A stretch of 9,919 nucleotides of DNA from NCBI GenBank assembly GCA_019312695.1, contig JAFDCT010000149.1:1-9919 (forward strand), read 5' to 3'. Below the pieces are notes generated by a model. It saw only the letters and a program-made list of their open reading frames with translations. It made no database searches and was not told the DNA's origin. The position numbers were made by a program, and so were the translations under genes. Below, piece by piece: positions 1 to 5,543 of this stretch. Position 1 is the first letter of the stretch. Every line of letters begins with the position of its first letter. The DNA comes from Deltaproteobacteria bacterium. GTDB taxonomy: Bacteria > Desulfobacterota > Desulfobulbia > Desulfobulbales > BM004.

Positions 1-480
1 GAACAGTAAAATGTTGAAAACCACTATCACCGTTCTGTTCTCGCCAAATACCTTAAAAAGGATACCATAGATCAATGGTACCAGCGGCAGGTCTGTCCAG
101 GGGGTGATTTCTTTCCCCCATTCCCTGATAAATGCCTCAACACCATGAACCTTCATGTATTTCGCCTGAAGAAAATATCTGGATGTGTCCAGCAGGTATT
201 CCGGACTGTCCCAAAATGGCAGGCAGCACAATAATGCCAGGATGAAAAGAAAACCTGCCGTATACCGTTCGTCCAATTCCAGGGCTGAAATTGGCAGGGC
301 GGCGATCACTCCTGCAATCAGGAGGAGGAAGGTCCCAGGCATACCCTGTTCCGCAAAGACCCAGCGCCAGCTGGTCAGGGTGCTCATATCCATATTACGG
401 CAGATATACTGCAGGGGAAACACCAGCAGCGTGGCGAATAAAATCAGGAGAAGCCATTCCGTTCTGTTAAGTTGTGCCAA
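1..480 (-). CDS. GT39-like membrane glycosyltransferase, N-terminal fragment (runs off left edge)
   Basis: An open frame of 160 codons runs from a TTG at 480-478 to the left edge without a stop, so only the N-terminus is visible. The TTG is the only possible start: an in-frame TGA lies four codons upstream, and a GAGGAA Shine-Dalgarno (complement of 486-491) sits 5 nt before it. The protein opens with a hydrophobic span (roughly residues 9-27) and two more spans near residues 47-65 and 75-90. A periplasmic-type loop follows with the pattern DSPEYLLDTSRYFLQAKY, then TDLPLVPLIYGILFKVFGE. An acidic loop, an aromatic/Ala helix and a P-x-x-P-x-x-Y segment before the next helix are typical of GT-C fold enzymes (PMT/GT39/ArnT), which use polyprenyl-phosphate sugars at the periplasmic face. 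Family assignment is inference from a fragment; the acceptor is unknown. It is transcribed away from the kinase operon. Confidence 0.68.
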   Translation of the reverse strand, partial: MAQLNRTEWLLLILFATLLVFPLQYICRNMDMSTLTSWRWVFAEQGMPGTFLLLIAGVIAALPISALELDERYTAGFLFILALLCCLPFWDSPEYLLDTSRYFLQAKYMKVHGVEAFIREWGKEITPWTDLPLVPLIYGILFKVFGENRTVIVVFNILLF

Positions 481-577
481 CTTTATTCCTCATTATGCCT
501 TATGATGCACCACTGCCCCATTTTCTATTTTCAGGTCACTCTCCAGCCAGGTTACCATATTACATTTACATTGATTA

Positions 578-593
578 TGGCATCTTCCTTGCA
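578..593 (+). promoter_or_regulatory. Sigma-54 (-24/-12) promoter upstream of the two-component operon
   Basis: TGGCATCTTCCTTGCA matches the sigma-54 consensus TGGCAC-N5-TTGCA almost perfectly, with GG and GC at the required spacing. Transcription would start near 604 on the plus strand, giving a leader of about 128 nt before the kinase ATG at 732. No other convincing gene lies downstream, so the kinase-regulator operon is the likely target. A perfect inverted repeat at 696-711, downstream of the start point, is a possible activator site. Confidence 0.66.
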
Positions 594-695
594 ACAACAA
601 TGCCATGAATAGCGTATGAAGCGGCCTGATGCCTCCGGTCTTGACTTTTTATGGATACTTGCTTTGCTGCTGTTGAGACTCAGAGCAGATAAAGT

Positions 696-711
696 TGTCC
701 CAAATGGGACA
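696..711. promoter_or_regulatory. Perfect inverted repeat, candidate operator or enhancer site
   Basis: TGTCCCAAATGGGACA has 6 bp arms around a 4 bp AAAT centre. Dyads of this size are typical of sites bound by Fis-type helix-turn-helix dimers, such as the regulator encoded at 2433-3773. It lies about 92-107 bp downstream of the predicted sigma-54 start and 20 bp before the kinase ATG. Its left arm also overlaps a weak sigma-70-like -35 (TTGTCC, 695-700). Binding by the operon's own regulator is inference. No second full copy was found in the window. Confidence 0.5.
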
Positions 712-731
712 GTTTGGTACACTATATTTAC

Positions 732-2429
732 ATGGAAGAACTTTACTTATTTTCAAACAATATATTTTCACGTGAATTTCTCCTGCAATATCATAAATTT
801 GAGGAAATTCTCATCGGAGTGCTCTGCCTGCTGATCGCGATCAGGGCATTCAGGACCAGCGGGACCAAAATTACCGGCAATCCTGTTAAGAGCAGCAGAA
901 TCTTCCTTGTCGGGACAAGCTTTATCATTTTAGGCTGCAGCAGCCTGACCCATGCCATCATCCATGCCATCCATGCAGATCTCAACCTTCTTTATCAGAC
1001 GCTTCTGGGATACAGCCTCGGGCTTTTCACCCTTATCATCGCTATTTCCGTTGACGATCCGCGCAACAAAATAACCATCCCCCTGCTCTATATACCTCTG
1101 CTGGTCTTACTTCACCCCGCCATTTATGAAAAGTTTCCTTTTTTCGGACTGTTCAGACCCCTTGTCTGGATATTGGTAGCCTATCTCTCCGGCATTGTCT
1201 GCATGCTGTATATCGGAACTTTTTACCGCAGGAGAAGCAAGGAGTTTCTCTTTTCAGCTTTTGGCCATCTTGTTATCTGCATCGGGGCGATCTTCCTTTT
1301 TTTTCCTGCTCCCATCGGCTCCCCGGTATGGTTGCATGGACACATTATGAGACCACTTGGCTTTATGATTTTATTCTTCAGTATGAGCAGAACCGAAATG
1401 TTGAAAATGGAAGGTTCAATCCTCTACAGAGCCCTGGCTGCATTTTCCATACTCGCGGCGATCCCGCTTCTGTTTTTCGGAACCTTTGTCTTTTATGATA
1501 ATATTTCCCCGGTGACTATCATCGGCCGTCGTTTCATTATTTTCCTTCTTCTTCTCATAACACTTGTTGCCGGTCTCCTTTTTGGCCTGGGTATGATCAT
1601 CCGGCTGATACGGCCGATCCTCCAGCTCAAAATCTCTGTAGAAGGAATGTCCGGCGAAGGGCAGACCAGGCCTATACCGGTAAAAAGCAATGATGAAATA
1701 GGTGAATTATCCAACGCTTTCAACGAAATGTTAAACAGACTGGACAAAGCCCTTGAAGAGCAGAAGAGAATGGGTCGGCTGGCAGCAACTGGCGAACTGG
1801 CTGCCACCCTAGCCCATGAAATTAAGAATCCGCTTAATGCCATAGGCGGGGCCGCCAGCTATATTGGCAAAAACACAAAGGGCAGCCTTGCCAGGGAATT
1901 CGTATCTGTAATTACCAGCGAAGTGGAACGCATAAACAAACTTACCAGCACTCTACTCAGCTTTTCCAAAACTGCTGCCACAAACCTTGAACCGAACAAT
2001 CTGAATAAAGTGGTACAGGATGCTCTGACCCTGTTAAGCAGGGAAAACTCTGATTTTGGGGTCACAGTGATAGAAAAGCTGGCAGCGGACCTGCCTCAGC
2101 TGGACTTTGATTACAACCAGATCAAGCAGGTCATCATTAATCTGCTTATAAACGCCCATGATGCTGTTAGTCAAAACGGGTTGATTAAGGTGAAAACCTG
2201 GTATAAGGACAACAGGGCTTACCTGTCTGTTGAAGATAACGGCAGCGGTATTTCACCCGAGATCATAGACCATATCTTTAACCCGTTTTTCACCACAAAA
2301 ACCCGAGGTACCGGACTCGGCCTGGCCATCTCAAAAAGAATTGCCAAAGAACATGGCGGAGATCTAACTGTTTCAAGTAGCGAGGGCAAAGGAAGTACCT
2401 TCACCTTAGAACTTTTGGACCGGAGATAA
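732..2429 (+). CDS. Polytopic membrane sensor histidine kinase (HAMP-HisKA-HATPase)
   Basis: Sensor kinase that should autophosphorylate on His and pass the phosphate to the regulator encoded 3 bp downstream. The first ~300 residues are very hydrophobic, with about nine candidate membrane helices and no large periplasmic domain, so the signal is probably sensed within the membrane. A HAMP-like linker (about residues 295-345) follows, then the HisKA motif LAHEIKNPLNA with phospho-acceptor His362, an N box NLLINAHDAV near residue 470, the G1 box DNGSGI near 502 and the G2 box GTGLGL near 527. The catalytic part resembles NtrB/ZraS-type kinases that pair with NtrC-type regulators. I chose ATG 732 (565 aa); an in-frame TTG at 714 would add six residues. 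Neither start has a good ribosome binding site, so the start is uncertain. The membrane input domain was not recognised as a named family. Confidence 0.93.
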   Translation: MEELYLFSNNIFSREFLLQYHKFEEILIGVLCLLIAIRAFRTSGTKITGNPVKSSRIFLVGTSFIILGCSSLTHAIIHAIHADLNLLYQTLLGYSLGLFTLIIAISVDDPRNKITIPLLYIPLLVLLHPAIYEKFPFFGLFRPLVWILVAYLSGIVCMLYIGTFYRRRSKEFLFSAFGHLVICIGAIFLFFPAPIGSPVWLHGHIMRPLGFMILFFSMSRTEMLKMEGSILYRALAAFSILAAIPLLFFGTFVFYDNISPVTIIGRRFIIFLLLLITLVAGLLFGLGMIIRLIRPILQLKISVEGMSGEGQTRPIPVKSNDEIGELSNAFNEMLNRLDKALEEQKRMGRLAATGELAATLAHEIKNPLNAIGGAASYIGKNTKGSLAREFVSVITSEVERINKLTSTLLSFSKTAATNLEPNNLNKVVQDALTLLSRENSDFGVTVIEKLAADLPQLDFDYNQIKQVIINLLINAHDAVSQNGLIKVKTWYKDNRAYLSVEDNGSGISPEIIDHIFNPFFTTKTRGTGLGLAISKRIAKEHGGDLTVSSSEGKGSTFTLELLDRR

Positions 2430-2432
2430 CAT

Positions 2433-3773
2433 ATGAAACATTCCATCCTTTTGGTTGATGATGAAATAAATACACTCAAGGTTCTGTCAGCTGCCCTGAA
2501 AACCAGCAGAACAGATGTCGAAACAGCGCGGTCGGGGGAAGATGCGCTGGAATTAATAAAAACAACAAAATATGACCTTGTTATTTCAGATTTTAAAATG
2601 GAAGGTATGAGCGGTGAAGACCTGCTGGAAAAAACCAAGACACTCTTCCCGGATCTGCCTTTTATCCTGCTCACGGCCCATGGCACCATTGAGCTGGCCG
2701 TTAATGCCATGCGCAAAGGTGCGTATACCTACCTGACAAAACCAGTCAATGTCAACCTGCTCGAATCAATCATCAATGATATTCTGATTAAAGGCACCTC
2801 TAAGGTCATTGAGGCGGATGCCAGCATGTTCCGCTATCTGAACATAATCGGCAAAACGCCTTCTATGCAGGAGGTGTTCTCACTTATCAGAAGAGTAAGC
2901 AAAACAGACGCCAATATATTGATCCTGGGCGAGTCCGGCACAGGCAAGGAACTTGTGGCGCGAGCCATTCACTATACATCCCTGCGGGCAGACAAACCTT
3001 TCATACCGATCGATTGCACGACAATTCCTTCGGAGCTTATGGAAAGTGAACTTTTCGGCTATGAAAAGGGAGCCTTCACCTGTGCGGATCAAAAAAAACT
3101 TGGCCTGATCGAGATGGCCCAGGGCGGCACAACCTTTTTTGACGAGATAGGCGATCTGGATTTTGCTCTGCAGAAAAAACTGCTGCGCTTTCTGCAGGAA
3201 AAAGAGATACGCAGGATTTCCGGGCAAAAAAAGATCAAGGTGGATGTCAGGGTGCTTTCCGCCACCAATAGAGACATTGAAGCATCCCTGGAACGTGATG
3301 AATTTCGCTCTGATCTGTTTTACCGACTCAATGTCATAACCATCCGGATCCCTCCCCTCCGGAATCGCATGGATGACATCCCCCTGTTGGCAAACCATTA
3401 CCTGTCCCATTTTCGGGAAAAGAATAAAAAGGATATCCGGGAGATTGAACAGGAGGCAATGAATGCCCTGATGAGTTACGACTGGCCCGGCAATGTGCGT
3501 GAACTGGAAAATGTCATGGAGCGGGCCGTTATTCTCTGTGTCTCAGACATTATAAACGTTGAATGTTTACCCCGAAAAATGAATATATCTGCCCAGGACG
3601 AATATCCCCCGCTCATGGGTCTCAACCTGCCTGAATTGGAAAAAAGGACAATTATCAGGGCCCTCGATAAAACTTCCTGGAACCAATCCAAGGCAGCAGG
3701 GCTTTTAGGTATAACCAGGAAGCAGCTCCGTACAAAAATGAAAAATCACAGCCTGTTCCCAGAAGTTGGCTAA
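2433..3773 (+). CDS. NtrC-family sigma-54-type response regulator with altered GAFTGA loop (GAFTCA)
   Basis: Cognate regulator of the upstream kinase, starting 3 bp after its stop with GGAG 8 nt before the ATG. Domains in order: a receiver (about 1-120) with acidic pair Asp9/Asp10, phospho-acceptor Asp53, Thr81 and Lys103; an AAA+ sigma-54 interaction domain (about 145-375) with Walker A GESGTGKE at 166-173, Walker B FFDEIGD with Asp237/Glu238, and arginine-finger residues Arg292 and Arg298; and a C-terminal Fis-type helix-turn-helix (about 405-440, NQSKAAGLLGITRKQLRTKM). Length (446 aa) is normal for the family. The odd point is the sigma-54 contact loop: residues 213-218 read GAFTCA, with TGT (Cys217) at 3081-3083 where a GGN Gly codon is expected. 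All other ATPase motifs are intact, so it should still hydrolyse ATP and bind DNA. Whether it activates sigma-54 is open. Confidence 0.95.
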   Translation: MKHSILLVDDEINTLKVLSAALKTSRTDVETARSGEDALELIKTTKYDLVISDFKMEGMSGEDLLEKTKTLFPDLPFILLTAHGTIELAVNAMRKGAYTYLTKPVNVNLLESIINDILIKGTSKVIEADASMFRYLNIIGKTPSMQEVFSLIRRVSKTDANILILGESGTGKELVARAIHYTSLRADKPFIPIDCTTIPSELMESELFGYEKGAFTCADQKKLGLIEMAQGGTTFFDEIGDLDFALQKKLLRFLQEKEIRRISGQKKIKVDVRVLSATNRDIEASLERDEFRSDLFYRLNVITIRIPPLRNRMDDIPLLANHYLSHFREKNKKDIREIEQEAMNALMSYDWPGNVRELENVMERAVILCVSDIINVECLPRKMNISAQDEYPPLMGLNLPELEKRTIIRALDKTSWNQSKAAGLLGITRKQLRTKMKNHSLFPEVG

Positions 3774-3791
3774 AGGTTTAACCCTTCCTTT

Positions 3792-3809
3792 CCCGCCACG
3801 GGCATTTTT
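3792..3809 (+). terminator. Weak intrinsic terminator after the two-component operon
   Basis: CCCG-CCA-CGGG forms a four-base-pair GC stem followed by CATTTTT, 18 bp after the regulator's stop codon. Position and T-tract fit a terminator, but the stem is short and termination may be partial. Confidence 0.35.
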
Positions 3810-3858
3810 ATCCATTTCCCACCTCGACAAATTTTGCGGTAATGATTATTATTTAATA

Positions 3859-3887
3859 TTGAATACCAAAGATTGCTCCTATATAAC
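3859..3887 (+). promoter_or_regulatory. Sigma-70-type promoter for the 45-codon gene
   Basis: TTGAAT (3859-3864) and TATAAC (3882-3887) are separated by 17 bp and match the -35 and -10 consensus at 4/6 and 5/6 positions. Transcription would begin near 3894, about 37 nt before the ATG at 3931. The surrounding AT-rich DNA carries an imperfect direct repeat beginning TAATGATT (at 3840 and 3898), one copy upstream and one downstream of the promoter. Confidence 0.5.
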
Positions 3888-3930
3888 TCTTTGAGAAATA
3901 ATGATTTTATTGAATATATGAGGTGGAGAT

Positions 3931-4068
3931 ATGGAAAATATTATAAATAAACATAATAGTAACGAATGGACATTCGGTGGGTTATTCCTGTCTTTTCTGG
4001 CAGGGGTAGTGGCAGTTGCAGCCTTATGGCTTTTTGCCGGGTTGCTGATCGGATTGTTCATGGTCTAA
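3931..4068 (+). CDS. 45-residue single-span membrane protein of unknown function
   Basis: A short gene reading MENIINKHNSNEWTFGG at the N-terminus, then a continuous hydrophobic stretch of about 27 residues (LFLSFLAGVVAVAALWLF and onward) ending in GLFMV. The first 13 residues are polar and the rest would span the membrane once. Support for coding comes from AGGTGGAG 3-10 nt before the ATG, a clean stop, a promoter-like sequence upstream and a strong terminator 36 nt downstream, which together frame a transcript of about 240 nt. It follows the two-component operon in the same direction. I do not recognise a family. It could be a small regulator or stabiliser of a membrane complex, possibly of the neighbouring kinase, or a small transporter subunit; these are guesses. 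The transcript might also act as a regulatory RNA. Confidence 0.7.
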   Translation: MENIINKHNSNEWTFGGLFLSFLAGVVAVAALWLFAGLLIGLFMV

Positions 4069-4103
4069 AAAAGATAAAATAAATACGTATTTACTTTAAC
4101 AGG

Positions 4104-4140
4104 AAAAGGGGGCTGTTGCGGCCCCCTTTTTTGTTTTTTT
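4104..4140 (+). terminator. Strong intrinsic terminator
   Basis: AAAAGGGGGC (4104-4113) pairs perfectly with GCCCCCTTTT (4121-4130) around a 7-nt loop, followed by TTGTTTTTTT. The ten-base-pair stem and long T-tract make this an unambiguous rho-independent terminator for the 45-codon gene. It insulates the upstream regulatory locus from the downstream operon. Confidence 0.94.
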
Positions 4141-4186
4141 AGGTTTTGCCTGTTTGCCTATTTGGATTAATGAATCATGCGTTCAG

Positions 4187-4205
4187 CCTGCAGCATGCGT
4201 GCAGG
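4187..4205. repeat. Hyphenated palindrome upstream of the PEBP promoter
   Basis: CCTGCAGCATGCGTGCAGG has 6 bp arms (CCTGCA/TGCAGG) with a 7 bp centre. It lies about 38 bp upstream of the -35 box at 4244, where an activator or second repressor dimer could sit. Its sequence differs from the palindrome at 4261-4283. No function can be shown from the sequence. Confidence 0.35.
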
Positions 4206-4243
4206 AGTGTTATTTTTGTTAGTGTGCGGCATGGTATTTTCAT

Positions 4244-4272
4244 TTGACAGACCTTCAGGGGTATGCTGTAAT
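4244..4272 (+). promoter_or_regulatory. Strong sigma-70 promoter for the PEBP gene and probably the downstream RNA-processing genes
   Basis: A perfect -35 TTGACA (4244-4249), a 17 bp spacer and a -10 TGTAAT (4267-4272, 5/6 match) with an extended -10 TGC directly in front. Transcription would start near 4279, giving a leader of about 169 nt before the PEBP ATG at 4448. The -10 element lies inside the palindrome at 4261-4283, so the promoter looks repressible. Confidence 0.72.
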
Positions 4273-4283
4273 AAACAGCATAC
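4261..4283. promoter_or_regulatory. Perfect 9+9 bp palindrome over the -10 box, candidate operator
   Basis: GTATGCTGT (4261-4269) and ACAGCATAC (4275-4283) are exact reverse complements separated by AATAA. The dyad covers the extended -10 element and predicted start site, the classic place for a dimeric repressor that blocks RNA polymerase. Such a dyad suits TetR-, GntR- or Xre-type repressors, but no repressor gene is in the window. As RNA it could only form a hairpin in transcripts starting further upstream, and it has no T-tract, so it is not a terminator. Confidence 0.62.
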
Positions 4284-4447
4284 ATTGGTTTACAGATCAG
4301 CGACCTGCCATCTTGAAAATGTCCCCACATCTGCCGGATTCCAGCTTCCACCTTTCTGGGACTGATGGTAGTGTTTTTCAGTTGTCCATCTTTTGCCCCG
4401 GCAAAAACGAGACCGCGCCAAGCGGCCTTGCAAAAGGAGGCATACAA
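4284..4447 (+). other. Long untranslated leader of the PEBP gene, with small hairpins near the ribosome binding site
   Basis: No gene is supported between the terminator at 4140 and the ATG at 4448. The distal leader holds TTTTGCCCCGGCAAAA (4391-4406, a self-complementary hairpin), CCGC/GCGG (4413-4416 with 4422-4425) and CCTT/AAGG (4426-4429 with 4434-4437). The last pair overlaps the Shine-Dalgarno AAGGAGG at 4434-4440 and could modulate translation. No known riboswitch class was recognised and the hairpins are short. Confidence 0.3.
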
Positions 4448-4918
4448 ATGACAATCGAACTCACCTCTCGTGCCTTTTCGCACAATGACTCCATCCCGGC
4501 CATCCATACCTGCGATGGCAAGGATATTTCTCCACCTCTGTCATGGAGCAGCCTGCCGGCCGCTACCAGGAGTCTGGCCCTGATTGTTGACGACCCAGAT
4601 GCTCCGGATCCCAAAGCCCCAAAGATGACCTGGGTCCATTGGGTACTTTATAATATTCCGACCGATACAGCCGGCCTGGCGGAAAACGCTGCCAGGGGTG
4701 ATCTTCCGGCCGACACCCTGGAAGGTCTAAACAACTGGGGTAGAACCGACTACGGCGGCCCCTGTCCCCCGATAGGCCGCCACCGCTATTTTTTCAAACT
4801 GTATGCCCTGGATACCGTGCTGCCTGATCTCGACCAGCCCGATAAGGAAAAGCTGCTGCAAGCCATGCAGGGCCATATACTGGGCAAGGCGGAACTGATC
4901 GGCACCTATCAGCGCTGA
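4448..4918 (+). CDS. YbhB/YbcL-family PEBP-like protein
   Basis: A 156-residue member of the phosphatidylethanolamine-binding protein superfamily, bacterial YbhB/YbcL branch. Family signatures are clear: an N-terminal strand TIELTSRAF, CDGKDISPPLSW at 22-33, the ligand-pocket motif DPDAPDPK at 49-56, HWVLYNIP at 64-71 and GGPCPPIGRHRYFFKLYALD at 103-122. Length is normal and there is no signal peptide, so it should be cytoplasmic. The ATG at 4448 is set by AAGGAGG at 4434-4440, 7 nt upstream. The frame stays open to 4244, but that would begin inside the -35 box. The biochemical role of bacterial members is poorly defined; small anionic ligand binding is known for the fold. It is first after the palindrome-covered promoter, and the THUMP gene follows 64 bp later. 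Confidence 0.93.
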   Translation: MTIELTSRAFSHNDSIPAIHTCDGKDISPPLSWSSLPAATRSLALIVDDPDAPDPKAPKMTWVHWVLYNIPTDTAGLAENAARGDLPADTLEGLNNWGRTDYGGPCPPIGRHRYFFKLYALDTVLPDLDQPDKEKLLQAMQGHILGKAELIGTYQR

Positions 4919-4982
4919 AAATGATCTTGTAGCCGGAACGCCGGATATTCACAGGCTTAAAAATAAGGTCAGGAAAACTGCG

Positions 4983-5522
4983 ATGGAAACCTGGAACGTC
5001 GTCATTACCGTGCATGAGGGATATTATCGGGAAGCCCTTGAGATCCTCGAACCATTCGGGACTCTCAGCAAAACAGATTTTTTCAATGTCCTGGTCCTGA
5101 AGGTGGCTGATACCCAAAAGGCCACGAGGGCTTTTCAAACAATGTGGGATGAGGCTCCCCATGTCAGCCAGGCCATAGCCCGTTTTGTGCCTGTTTCGCA
5201 CACTTTTTTCTACACAAATGTTGTTGAGTTTGAAAAAAATGCAATCAAGACCGCTTTCTTTTTGACCAGGGAACTGGAAGGCAAAAAATTCCATGTGCGC
5301 ATGCACAGACGGGGATTCAAGAAAAGAATATCAAGCCTGGAGGAAGAGATCTTTCTTGACAGGGTGCTGCTTGAGGCCCTTGAGCAAAGGGGCACTGCCG
5401 GTTCCATCTCCTTTTGCGACCCGGATGCTGTTATTGTGATTGAAACAGTGGGACAGCAGGCCGGTATGGCCCTTTTCACAAGGGAAGAGCTTGCTTCCAG
5501 CCCATTCCTGCACGTGGATTGA
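4983..5522 (+). CDS. TAN1-like THUMP-domain RNA-binding protein
   Basis: A 179-residue protein resembling the THUMP proteins grouped with yeast TAN1 (COG1818 type). THUMP domains bind the acceptor end of tRNA, and TAN1 is the tRNA-binding partner for N4-acetylation of C12 in tRNA-Ser and tRNA-Leu. The C-terminal half shows the THUMP pattern: FHVRMHRRG at 103-111, an acidic helix SLEEEIFLDRVLLEALE at 118-134, then DPDAVIVIET at 146-155 and AGMAL at 160-164. The N-terminal half is a small alpha/beta domain (WNVVITVHEGYYREALEIL), as in archaeal homologues of similar size. AGGA lies 8 nt before the ATG. No acetyltransferase is nearby; instead a kinase-tRNase Z fusion begins 21 bp downstream, pointing to a tRNA or pre-tRNA substrate. 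Assignment to THUMP is firm by motif; the exact role is unknown. Confidence 0.87.
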   Translation: METWNVVITVHEGYYREALEILEPFGTLSKTDFFNVLVLKVADTQKATRAFQTMWDEAPHVSQAIARFVPVSHTFFYTNVVEFEKNAIKTAFFLTRELEGKKFHVRMHRRGFKKRISSLEEEIFLDRVLLEALEQRGTAGSISFCDPDAVIVIETVGQQAGMALFTREELASSPFLHVD

Positions 5523-5543
5523 TCCCTTTGTTGGAATTGTTCT

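Noticed and set aside
207..222. TGTCCCAAAATGGCAG, similar to the dyad at 696-711
   Set aside because: Only the left arm matches, and it lies inside glycosyltransferase coding sequence, so it is likely a coincidental half-site.
616..834. 72-codon plus-strand open frame in the kinase leader
   Set aside because: It has no ribosome binding site, runs across the kinase start in another frame and its composition is not protein-like after the first 25 residues.
2880..3410. 176-codon minus-strand open frame
   Set aside because: Antisense to the AAA+ domain of the response regulator, with no recognisable domain.
4177..4365. 62-codon plus-strand open frame with a signal-peptide-like start
   Set aside because: No good ribosome binding site, and it runs through a strong promoter and palindrome (4244-4283). 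The hydrophobic start is probably chance.
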